Origin: an uncultured Mycoplasmataceae bacterium
Lineage (GTDB): Bacteria; Bacillota_I; Bacilli_A; Mycoplasmatales; Mycoplasmoidaceae
DNA length: 6,652 nt
Assembly (NCBI GenBank): GCA_949289925.1
Contig: CASEPW010000058.1
Span: forward strand, 1 to 6,652
Direction: 5' to 3'
The position numbers and the translations under genes were made by a program. Under the pieces are notes generated by a model. It was not told where the DNA came from and made no database searches. It worked only from the letters and a program-made list of their open reading frames with translations. Shown here piece after piece: positions 1 through 6,652 of the stretch (position 1 is its first letter; each line of letters opens with the position of its first letter).

Positions 1-6
1 ACTAAG

Positions 7-45
7 GGAGCACTTTTTATTTATAGACAAATTAAAAAGTGCTCC
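7..45. repeat. 13-bp perfect inverted repeat (hairpin)
   Basis: GGAGCACTTTTTA at 7-19 is the exact reverse complement of 33-45, with a 13-nt loop. The stem can be extended by 3-6 pairing with 48-51 across a 2-nt bulge. No T-run follows on the + strand, so it is not a textbook intrinsic terminator in that direction. The sequence past its left side lies outside the window, so a minus-strand terminator cannot be excluded. It may be the 3' hairpin of a gene lying to the left, possibly a transposase gene. Confidence 0.6.
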
Positions 46-57
46 ACCTTAATTATA

Positions 58-87
58 TGGTGTTGCACTTTATAATTCAATTTAGGA
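58..87. mobile_element. possible terminus of an IS30-family insertion sequence
   Basis: The stretch starting TGGTGTTGCACTTTATAATT resembles, from memory, the terminal inverted repeats of IS30-family elements of low-G+C bacteria, many of which carry a TTGCACTT or AAGTGCAA core. It directly abuts the hairpin at 89-106. IS1630 of Mycoplasma fermentans (IS30 family) is known to target and duplicate terminator-like inverted repeats. The body of the element would lie left of the window, with this as its right end. No transposase is visible here, so the call rests on the end sequence and its setting only. Confidence 0.3.
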
Positions 88-88
88 T

Positions 89-119
89 CGAACCTTTAAT
101 GGTTCGTTTTATTTTTTTA
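89..119 (+). terminator. rho-independent terminator, + strand
   Basis: CGAACC (89-94) pairs perfectly with GGTTCG (101-106) around a 6-nt loop (TTTAAT). A T-rich tract, TTTTATTTTTTTA, follows at 107-119. This is a classic intrinsic terminator for a rightward transcript entering from the left. On the minus strand the same stem is preceded by A-rich sequence but not followed by a T-run (it continues GATCCTAAATTG), so as it stands it would be a poor terminator for the convergent rpsT. Confidence 0.7.
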
Positions 120-131
120 TTATTTTTCGAA

Positions 132-371
132 TTATTTTTTATTAACAGCTTTAGCAGTTCTAGATTTAATTCTATTAGCTTTGTTCTTGTGAATTCTACC
201 TGTCTTTGCTAATTTATCTGTTTTTGAATAAACTTCATTTAAGCCTTTTTTATTTTTTGTAGCTCTTGTTTTTTTAACTACAGTTTTAACCTCAGCCTTT
301 TTTGCATGGTTAAGTTTTTTAACTTTTTGGCTTTTTCTATGAGTTTTTTCATTTGCTTTAATATTTGCCAT
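132..371 (-). CDS. rpsT: 30S ribosomal protein S20
   Basis: This encodes 79 aa of S20, the primary-binding protein of the small ribosomal subunit that contacts 16S rRNA. The N-terminus [16 protein letters not shown] and the C-terminal stretch around [14 protein letters not shown] are typical of the family. The protein is extremely Lys/Arg-rich and slightly shorter than the usual 80-90 aa. The start is the ATG at 369-371, because an AAAGGGG Shine-Dalgarno sits a few bases upstream and the family sequence begins there. An in-frame extension to position 479 would add a Tyr/Ile-rich leader unlike S20. The gene diverges from the membrane-protein gene at 449 and shares a short promoter region with it. 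It contains no Trp. Confidence 0.95.
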   Translation of the reverse strand: MANIKANEKTHRKSQKVKKLNHAKKAEVKTVVKKTRATKNKKGLNEVYSKTDKLAKTGRIHKNKANRIKSRTAKAVNKK

Positions 372-376
372 TATAA

Positions 377-383
377 CCCCTTT
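377..383 (-). promoter_or_regulatory. Shine-Dalgarno of rpsT
   Basis: Read on the minus strand this is AAAGGGG, five bases before the ATG at 371. It fixes the rpsT start against a longer in-frame extension to position 479. Confidence 0.8.
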
Positions 384-396
384 AAAACACATAGAA

Positions 397-402
397 ATTA
401 TA
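397..402 (-). promoter_or_regulatory. rpsT -10 box
   Basis: A perfect TATAAT on the minus strand lies 25 nt upstream of the rpsT ATG. A start about 7 nt downstream would give a leader of roughly 19 nt carrying the Shine-Dalgarno. The -35 position holds only A/T sequence with no TTGACA-like match, as is common in mycoplasmas. The whole region is A/T-rich, so chance TATAAT matches are possible. Confidence 0.5.
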
Positions 403-433
403 ATATAAAATATTAAATTATATAAAATTTTTA

Positions 434-439
434 TATAAT
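434..439 (+). promoter_or_regulatory. -10 box of the membrane-protein gene; probable leaderless start
   Basis: A perfect TATAAT ends nine nt before the ATG at 449. Transcription starting about 7 nt after the box would begin within a few bases of the start codon. No Shine-Dalgarno is present upstream of the ATG, which agrees with a leaderless or nearly leaderless mRNA. No clear -35 element is seen. Confidence 0.45.
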
Positions 440-448
440 TAAAACAAT

Positions 449-1141
449 ATGCAAAGTAATAATACTCAATATCTTTCATTTCTAATATTATTAATCATTA
501 TTCCTGTGGGTATTTTTTTATATATGAAGAATAAAAAAAAGAAACAACAAGAAGGAAATTTTTCAGGAAATAGAAAAACTAGAAAAGATGAAGTTTGAAA
601 CATAGTAAAAACATATTTAAAAGAAAATAATGAATATGGTAAAGAAATAATTGAGCTTTTCCCAGCAAAGAGACGTGATCCTGATGATGTTTCATCAATG
701 AATAAAGCTGAAAAAGAAGAATATAAAAAAAGACAAAAAGAAATAAAGGCATTAAAAAAGACTAATCCTGAAAAATATAAAAAAATAAAAACTGAAAAAA
801 AGAAAAAAGAAAAAAATAGACAACCTGAAAATTGGTTATTATATTTTCAAACCTGAAATTCAAAAACTAAAGAATTAGATGAACCTAGAATTTTGTCTGT
901 TGAAGTAAAATTTATTAAGGTTGATAAGAAAAGAACTGAACGCAAAGTTTTAATAAAAGGTCTTGCAGATTTTGAAAAAGAATATGAATGAATAAAACCA
1001 CTTAAAGAAAAGGAAGATAAAATAATTGAGAAGCAACGTCGTATTAATGAAAACAAAAGACAAAAAGTTATTGAACAAAACAAAAAGAAAAAATTAAAAG
1101 ATGAATTAAAGCAAGAAAAAAAGAAACAAAAAGGAAAATAA
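449..1141 (+). CDS. uncharacterised single-pass membrane-anchored, Lys/Glu-rich protein
   Basis: This 230-aa protein is only visible with TGA read as Trp (codons 50, 136 and 181; W129 uses TGG). Residues about 8-27 form a strongly hydrophobic segment ([19 protein letters not shown]). A dense basic cluster, KNKKKK, follows at once, so by the positive-inside rule the short N-terminus is outside and the rest is cytoplasmic. The cytoplasmic part contains long charged stretches (about 85-125 and 185-230) that look helical or coiled-coil. Between them is a less biased block (about 126-183) containing NWLLYFQTW and [10 protein letters not shown], likely a small folded domain. It has no signal-peptidase or lipobox site. 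I do not recognise the family with certainty. It may be one of the mollicute-only DUFs (DUF5385 comes to mind, unverified). It ends 2 bp before fmt, and its last codons carry the fmt ribosome-binding site, so the two are probably co-expressed. The start is ATG 449, which immediately precedes the membrane segment. Confidence 0.85.
1131..1135 (+). promoter_or_regulatory. Shine-Dalgarno of fmt (supports GTG start)
   Basis: AAGGA lies inside the last codons of the upstream gene, 8 nt before the GTG at 1144. It supports the non-ATG start of fmt and ties its translation to the upstream gene. Confidence 0.65.
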
Positions 1142-1143
1142 TT

Positions 1144-2076
1144 GTGCAAAAGAAAGTTTTATTTTTTGGAACTCCATCAATTGCAAAATCATTATTGGAT
1201 GAATTAATAAAATCAGATGTAAAAATTGTTGGTGTTTTTTGTCAACCAGATCGTGAGTTTGATAGAAATAAAAATATCATATTCTCTCCAGTTAAAAAAA
1301 CATGTTTAGAAAACAATATTGATTGTTTTCAGCTAGAAAACATAAATGATTCATATGATTTGATTAAAAAAATGGAACCAGATATTATTTTAACTTGTGC
1401 ATATGGACAATTTATAAGTGAAAGAATTTTAAATATTCCAAAATATGGAGCAATTAATTTTCATGCTTCTCTATTACCAAAATTACGTGGAGGTGCTCCT
1501 ATTCATTGAGCAATCATTAATGGAGAAAAAACTACAGGTATTACTTTGATGTATATGGCAAAACAAATGGATGCTGGTGATATTATAAAGCAATATGAAA
1601 TTGATATTTCAATAAATGATACTTATAAAACTTTATATGATAAATTATCACATTTAGTAGCTGAAATAGTTAAAAATGATTTATCTATGTTTTTTGATAA
1701 TAATATTGTTAGAATTCCACAAAATCATGAAAATGCCACATTTGGATTAAACATAAAGAAAGAACAAACATTTATTAATTTTGAAAATAATGCAATGTCA
1801 ATCAACAACCTAATAAGAGGTTTGAATGATAAACCAGTAGCAAAAATTATAGTTGAAGATCAAATTATAAGAGTTTTTGAATCACAAATAACTGAAAAAA
1901 TTTCAACAGCTAAACCAGGAACGATAGTTGCAATTTCAAAGAGCGGAATTCAAATAGCTACAAAAGATTTTGATATAACTCTTCTAAAGATTCAATTACC
2001 ATCAAAAAAACCTTTATATATTAGTGAAATAATAAATGGTAATCATCCATTTAAAACTGGATATATAATAAAATAA
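1144..2076 (+). CDS. fmt: methionyl-tRNA formyltransferase
   Basis: Fmt formylates Met on initiator tRNA using 10-formyl-tetrahydrofolate, in the cytoplasm. The protein is 310 aa, close to the usual ~315. The N-terminal Rossmann-type catalytic domain starts at once ([15 protein letters not shown]). The formyl-transfer motif [18 protein letters not shown] (105-122) contains N105 and H107, and D143 in MDAGD is the third catalytic residue. The C-terminal tRNA-binding domain covers roughly 205-310 and ends with the HPFKTGY motif. W122 is encoded by TGA (1507-1509). Under the standard code the gene would seem split in two at this codon, but the conserved motif runs straight through it. The start is GTG 1144, chosen for the upstream AAGGA and because the fold begins within a few residues. 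It follows the membrane-protein gene by 2 bp. The deformylase gene def, a frequent partner, is not in the window. Confidence 0.95.
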
Positions 2077-2100
2077 TATTTTATTAAATATATATTTATT

Positions 2101-2106
2101 TATAAT
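2101..2106 (+). promoter_or_regulatory. -10 box of lepA; probable leaderless start
   Basis: A perfect TATAAT lies in the 37-bp gap between fmt and lepA, ending 7 nt before the lepA ATG. Initiation at the usual distance would fall on or next to the A of the ATG. No purine-rich Shine-Dalgarno is present in the gap, which agrees with a leaderless mRNA. There is no convincing -35 element, and no terminator hairpin between the two genes, so read-through from fmt is also possible. Confidence 0.5.
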
Positions 2107-2113
2107 TACATAT

Positions 2114-3910
2114 ATGAAAAAAGAAAATATTAGAAATTTTTCCATAATAGCTCATATTGATCATGGTAAATCTACATTAAGTGATAGAATTATTGAATTC
2201 ACTAATACACTTTCAAAAAGAGAAATGCAAGATCAAATTCTTGATTCTATGGATATTGAAAGAGAACGTGGTATTACTATAAAATTAAATGCTATTCAAA
2301 TAAAATATAATGCAAAAGACGGAAGAGAATATTTTTTCCATTTAATTGATACTCCAGGTCATGTTGATTTTACTTATGAGGTGTCAAGAAGCTTAGCTGC
2401 TTGTGAAGGTGCACTGTTGATAGTAGATGCAGCTCAAGGAATTGAAGCACAAACTCTATCAAATGTTTATCTTGCATTAGAGAATGATTTAGAAATTATT
2501 CCAGTCATAAATAAAATAGATTTGCCTTCTGCTGATGTTGATAAAGTTAAAAAAGAGGTTGAAGATGTTATAGGTTTAGATTGTTCATATGCACCATGTA
2601 TATCAGCAAAAAATGGAATTAATATTGATCAAGTATTAGAAGCTATTGTTAAATATATACCTGCCCCAAAAGAAGCTGATGATAATGCTCCATTACAGGC
2701 ATTAATTTTTGATTCATATTATGATTCATATAAAGGTGTAGTTTGTTTCATTAGAGTCAAGAATGGAACAATTAAAGTTGGAGATAAAATAAAAATGATG
2801 CAAACTAACAAGGAATTTATTGTTACAGAGTTAGGAGTTAAAACACCACTAAATATAAACAAAAATCAATTAGAATCAGGCGAAGTTGGTTGAGTGGCTG
2901 CATCTATCAAAAATATAAAAGATATTGCAGTTGGAGATACTATAACAAATGTGGAAAATCCCGCATTAGAAGCATTGCCTGGTTATAAAAAAATATTGCC
3001 AATGGTATATTGTGGTTTGTATCCAATTGATACTGCAAAGTATGAAGATATGAAAGAAGCTATGAACAAAATTTCACTTTCAGATTCTTCTCTTACTTAT
3101 GAATATGAAACATCTCAAGCACTTGGGTTTGGAATTAGATGTGGTTTTTTAGGTTTATTACATATGGATGTTATTAAAGAAAGAATCCGTAGAGAATTTA
3201 ATATTGAATTAATAGCTACGGCTCCAAGTGTTAGTTATCGTGTTAACAAAACAAATGGCGATGTTATTGAAATTGAGAATCCAGCAGAACTTCCTGATCC
3301 TACTCACATTAAAAGCATTGAAGAACCAATGGTTAAATTAGAAGTTGTTGTTCCTGAAGAATATCTAGGTGGTATTATGGAATTATGCCAAGAATTTAGA
3401 GGAACATATAAAAATCTTGAATATGTAGACCAAGTAAGAAGAAAATTAATATACACAATGCCATTAGGAGAAATTGTTTATTCTTTCTTTGATAAATTAA
3501 AATCAATATCAAAAGGTTATGCAACAATGAATTATGAACTTATAGGTTATGAAAAAGATAAACTAGTTAAGGTTGACATATTATTAAATGGTTCAAGAGT
3601 TGATGCACTAAGTTTTATTACTCATTATGAGTTTGCATATAAAAAAGCAAAAATTATTTGTGAAAAGTTGAAAGAACTAATACCTAAACATCAATTTGAA
3701 ATTCCTGTTCAAGCAGCAATAGGTGGCAAAATCATTGCAAGGGAAACAATTAAAGCTATGAGAAAAAATGTATTAGCAAAATGTTATGGTGGAGATATAA
3801 CAAGAAAGAAAAAATTATTAGAGCAACAAAAAGAAGGAAAAAAACGTTTAAAAGCTATAGGTTCAGTTTCTGTTCCTCAAGATGTTTTTGTGAAGGTGCT
3901 AAGTGAATAA
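2114..3910 (+). CDS. lepA: elongation factor 4 (LepA), ribosomal back-translocation GTPase
   Basis: This is a 598-aa EF4/LepA, normal length. LepA is a ribosome-associated translational GTPase that promotes back-translocation and affects initiation and ribosome assembly. All G motifs are intact: P-loop AHIDHGKST (13-21), switch I region ERERGITIK (49-57), DTPGHVDF (79-86), NKID (133-136) and SAKNG (164-168). The domain II motif GEVGW ends in W260, which is encoded by TGA (2891-2893) and splits the gene under the standard code. The EF4-specific C-terminal domain is complete, with [20 protein letters not shown] and a C-terminal [10 protein letters not shown]. The start is ATG 2114, because the family begins with a short lead-in ([12 protein letters not shown]). 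The final 8 nt overlap the next gene. It is probably the first gene of a four-gene overlapping cluster. Confidence 0.97.
3893..3898 (+). promoter_or_regulatory. Shine-Dalgarno of the TrmH-family gene (supports GTG 3903)
   Basis: AAGGTG within the end of lepA lies 4 nt before GTG 3903. It supports a GTG start that overlaps the lepA stop, rather than a start further inside the gene. Confidence 0.5.
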
Positions 3911-4679
3911 CATTGAAAAAATTTTGTCTCTACAAAATAGTTTTATAAAACGCATTTATAAAGAATCAAGATTAAATAATGGTAAGGTTATAGTATTAAA
4001 TTTTTTTAAATCATTATCAGAATATGGAGAATTAGATTTTAAGTTTTTGTTGTGTACAGAAAATTGATATGAAAAAAACAAAAAAAATATAAATCATAAA
4101 TTTAAAAAAATAATAATTGTTTCAAAAGAAATTATTAATAAATTGTCTTTTGTTAAAACTCAAAGTGAGGTATTAGGTATAACAAGTCATAAATATAATG
4201 ATGTTGATTTAACACAACAAAAAAATATTATCATACTTGAAAACATTAACGACCCAAATAATATGGCCTCTATTATTAGAAGTGCTGTTGCTTTTAATAT
4301 ATTTAATTTTTATATTACTAAAGGCTCTGTATCTCCATATAATGAAAAAGTATTGCGTGGAACAGTAGGTTCATTTTATTTTGCAAATATAAAAATTGTT
4401 GATGATTTAGAAAGTGAAATAAAAAATCTTACAAAAAATAATTTTAAAATTTTTGCAACAATTTTAAATGATAGAGCAACTGAATTAAATGATGTTAATT
4501 TTGATAAAAAAAATGCAATTATTTTTGGAAATGAAGCAAAAGGTATATCATCAAAAATCCAATCATTAACTACAAATGATATTTATATAAAAATAAATAA
4601 TATTGATTCATTAAATGTTGCTAGCGCTGCTGCAATAACATTGTATAAATTGTCTAAGGAAAATAAATGCAAAAGATAA
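3903..4679 (+). CDS. TrmH/SpoU-family RNA 2'-O-methyltransferase
   Basis: This 258-aa SPOUT-class methyltransferase uses S-adenosylmethionine to methylate a ribose 2'-OH in rRNA or tRNA. The C-terminal trefoil-knot domain (about 108-255) shows the three SpoU motifs: N114 and [12 protein letters not shown] (117-128) with the catalytic-type R126, [11 protein letters not shown] (206-216), and [11 protein letters not shown] (235-245). Residues 1 to about 100 form a small N-terminal domain like the substrate-binding domain of RlmB-type enzymes. W55 in this domain is encoded by TGA (4065-4067), so a standard-code reading starts too late, at 4143. The start is GTG 3903, overlapping lepA by 8 nt. The gene overlaps miaA by 13 nt. 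The substrate cannot be told from sequence. RlmB-like 23S rRNA methylation is one candidate, so no symbol is given. Motif 2 has Ala where many members have Gly (NEGxG). Confidence 0.9.
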
Positions 4680-5569
4680 TTGTAGTATTAGGTGCAACAG
4701 CAACAGGTAAATCAACATTGGCAGCTAAACTAGCAAATGATTTAGGTGCAGAAATAATAAATACTGATGCATATCAAATTTATAAGGAATTAAATTCTGG
4801 AGTCAACAAAACTCCTTTATCTATTAGAGAAAAAATTCCTCATCATTTTATTGATTCTCATTCAATATATGATGAAATTGATATGAAAATTTTTCAAGAT
4901 TTAGCAAGAGAAAAAATAGAAGAAATAAGTAAAAAAAACAAACCAATTATTGTAACTGGTGGAAGTAATTTATATCTTGAATCACTAATAAAAAATTATG
5001 AATTTGAAAGAGCAAGAGATAGAAAAAATATTGATTTTTTTGATAATAAAAATTATGACGAAATATATGAATATTTATATAAAAATGATCCGGAAGAAGC
5101 AATTAAAATAAATAAAAATAATAAGCGTAGAATTATTCGTGCAGCTCAATTATTTTATGAAACAAAAAAAACAAAAAAAGAACAAAATCAGAATTCAAAA
5201 TTTGTCTATAATATTTTCTTCATAAATACGATTTTAGAAAGAAATGAACTATATGAAAAAATCAATAATAGAGTGGAAGAAATGATTGATAATGATTGGG
5301 TTCAAGAAGTAAGAAAATTATATGAATTAGATAATGATATAAAAAAATTGCAAGCCTTTAAAGCTATTGGATACAATGATATATTAAATTCAATTATTTA
5401 TAACAATGAAATAGATATTGAAAACATTAAAAAATTAACAAGAAATTATGCAAAAAGACAAATAACATGGAATAAAAGGTATGATACAATTGATATAAAT
5501 ATTAATAATTATAATTATCAAGAATTACTTGATAAAGTAAAAAAATTTTTGGAGAATAACAATGACTAA
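4667..5569 (+). CDS. miaA: tRNA dimethylallyltransferase
   Basis: MiaA transfers the dimethylallyl group of DMAPP to N6 of A37 in tRNAs that read UNN codons, giving i6A. The protein is 300 aa, near family length. Visible motifs are the P-loop GATATGKST (9-17), the conserved D34 in TDAYQIY, HHFID (about 59-63), TGGSNLYLESL (97-107), the NNKRRIIRA region (about 150), KAIGYNDI (about 232-239), and the signature RNYAKRQITWNKR (259-271). Both Trp codons (W211, W268) are TGG, unlike the neighbours, where TGA dominates. AAGGA at 4656-4660 lies 6 nt before ATG 4667. The gene overlaps the methyltransferase by 13 nt and HemW by 8 nt, indicating coupled translation. The insert between about 115 and 150 is Asn/Asp/Lys-rich and poorly conserved. 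Confidence 0.95.
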   Translation: MQKIIVVLGATATGKSTLAAKLANDLGAEIINTDAYQIYKELNSGVNKTPLSIREKIPHHFIDSHSIYDEIDMKIFQDLAREKIEEISKKNKPIIVTGGSNLYLESLIKNYEFERARDRKNIDFFDNKNYDEIYEYLYKNDPEEAIKINKNNKRRIIRAAQLFYETKKTKKEQNQNSKFVYNIFFINTILERNELYEKINNRVEEMIDNDWVQEVRKLYELDNDIKKLQAFKAIGYNDILNSIIYNNEIDIENIKKLTRNYAKRQITWNKRYDTIDININNYNYQELLDKVKKFLENNND

Positions 5570-6647
5570 ACACTTATATATTCATATACCATTTTGTAAA
5601 AATATATGTCATTATTGTGACTTTGTTAGATTTAAAAAAGATTCATCAGATTCATGCATATATAATTACATTAATAAAATATCAAAACAAATAGCATCAG
5701 AATCAACATATAATCAATACACATCAATATACATAGGTGGTGGAACACCAAATATACTTAATGATGATTTGTTATATGAATTCTTAAATTTTTTAAACAA
5801 ATATTTAGATAAGAGTAATCACTATGAATTTTGCATGGAGTTAAATCCCGAATTAGTGACATCATCACAAGTAGAAATAATGAAAAAATGTGGGATAAAT
5901 AGAGTTTCAATAGGAGTACAAACTGCAAATAATAAAATTCTATTATCAATGAATAGAAAACATAGTATTGAAGATGCTATAAAAGCAATAGAAATACTAT
6001 ACTCATTTGAGATATTTAATATTTCTTGTGATTTTATTTATGCATTACCTAATATGTTAAAAAAAGATATTGATGATGCAATAAATTTTATTGATGAATA
6101 TCAAATTCATCATGTCTCATTTTATTCATTAGAAGTTAAAGAAGGCTCATATCTTGCATCTGTTGGATATCAAGTTGATGAAGATTTAGAAGCTGAGCAA
6201 TTGGAATATATAGATAAAAAATTAGAAGAAATAGGGCTATCTAGATACGAAGTATCTAATTGAGCAAAAGATGAAGAATCTCAATCAATACATAACAAGG
6301 CTTATTGATTAACAAATGATTGAAAAGGCATTGGTTTATCAGCTTCTGGTTTTGAAAATAGGGTTCTATATAGATACGAAGGAACATTAGATAATTTTAA
6401 AAAGCAAGAACAAAAATTAACCACCGCAGAATATTATTTACAAATTTTAATGATGGGTCTTAGACTTGTTGATGGTATTGATGTTGTAAATAATCATAGA
6501 AATTCAGAGGCATATGAAATGTATTTTAATGATATTGTGCATTGTCGTATTAGAAATAATAAATTGCAATGTAAAAATATTAATTTATTACATGAAACAC
6601 TTGTTAATATTGTTGATGAGACTAAAATTAATCAACTAAAAAAATAA
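5562..6647 (+). CDS. hemW: HemW-like radical SAM protein (coproporphyrinogen III oxidase-like)
   Basis: This 361-aa protein needs three TGA codons read as Trp (W234, W249, W254). The N-terminus has the radical SAM cluster motif C12-x3-C16-x2-C19 followed by DF. The residue two after the last Cys is Phe rather than Cys, as in HemW and unlike true HemN. Further motifs are IGGGTPN (58-64), ELNPE (94-98), NRVSIGVQT (114-122) and the HemW-type HNKAYW (244-249). Family knowledge: HemW binds a 4Fe-4S cluster and heme and acts as a heme chaperone, not as an oxidase. In GIGLSASGF (256-264) a Ser or neighbour replaces the His commonly seen in the GAHG/GAHS motif of bacterial HemW. GGAG at 5551-5554 sits 7 nt before ATG 5562, and the gene overlaps miaA by 8 nt. 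The stop lies 5 nt before the window edge, so the gene is complete. Its role in a heme-free mollicute is unknown. Confidence 0.9.
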
Positions 6648-6652
6648 TTAAT

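Noticed and set aside
82..106. TTCGATCC / GGTTCG pattern suggesting the T-arm of a tRNA
   Set aside because: No acceptor, D or anticodon arms can be built around it on either strand. The stem plus T-tract is better explained as a terminator.
372..479. N-terminal extension of rpsT up to position 479
   Set aside because: The added residues are Tyr/Ile-rich and unlike S20. They overlap the promoter region and the divergent gene, and a strong AAAGGGG site precedes the internal ATG at 371.
533..540. Run of eight A's near the start of the membrane-protein gene as a phase-variation tract
   Set aside because: The tract is short for a known mycoplasma phase switch and encodes a Lys cluster expected after a membrane segment. 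A-runs of this length are common in this AT-rich sequence, and the frame is intact.
847..1149. Minus-strand open frame of about 100 codons rich in Phe and Ser
   Set aside because: It is the complement of the Lys/Glu-rich coding sequence at 449-1141: AAA/GAA codons read backwards give TTT/TTC. It has no family resemblance, and the + strand gene is complete with code 4.
1144..2076. fmt, lepA, the methyltransferase and hemW as frameshifted or split pseudogenes
   Set aside because: Each break is a single in-frame TGA with the same frame continuing on both sides, several of them at conserved Trp positions. This is code 4, not decay.
2077..2113. Possible terminator between fmt and lepA
   Set aside because: The gap is only A/T-rich sequence without a GC-containing stem, and the A/T palindromes are too weak to call.
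5758..5949. Minus-strand open frame of 63 codons inside hemW
   Set aside because: It lies wholly within a well-supported hemW coding region and has no ribosome-binding site or recognisable motif.

Overview
The window comes from an AT-rich mollicute (Mycoplasma sensu lato) that reads UGA as tryptophan. Five of the seven genes are interrupted by in-frame TGA codons if read with the standard code. With TGA read as Trp, all become full-length members of known families, and several TGA codons fall where the family has Trp. I counted nine in-frame TGA and three TGG codons. Base composition is low-G+C by eye. The gene set and a possible IS30-type element end point towards the hominis/fermentans side of the mycoplasmas, but the species cannot be fixed from this window.

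Layout. Positions 1-131 are non-coding and hold two hairpins. One is a 13-bp perfect inverted repeat (7-45). The other is a short GC-rich stem followed by a T-rich tract (89-119), a rho-independent terminator on the + strand. Between them, 58-87 resembles the terminus of an IS30-family element. Ribosomal protein S20 (rpsT) runs leftward (132-371). A 77-bp divergent promoter region (372-448) separates it from a rightward series that fills the rest of the window: an unrecognised membrane-anchored Lys-rich protein (449-1141), fmt (1144-2076), lepA (2114-3910), a TrmH/SpoU-family RNA methyltransferase (3903-4679), miaA (4667-5569) and a HemW-type radical SAM protein (5562-6647).

The rightward genes form two transcription or translation blocks. 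The orphan gene and fmt are 2 bp apart. A 37-bp gap with a good -10 box precedes lepA, and from there each gene overlaps the next (8, 13 and 8 nt), which suggests translational coupling. The theme is translation: initiator tRNA formylation (Fmt), an elongation/back-translocation GTPase (LepA/EF4), rRNA or tRNA methylation (TrmH family), tRNA A37 isopentenylation (MiaA) and a small-subunit ribosomal protein (S20). HemW and the orphan membrane protein are the outliers.

The window looks mostly like ordinary core genome. No undescribed system is evident. The points most worth a second look are the possible IS30-type insertion into a terminator hairpin at the left edge, two genes whose -10 boxes imply leaderless mRNAs, the uncharacterised membrane protein tied to fmt, and a heme-chaperone homologue in a lineage not known to make heme.
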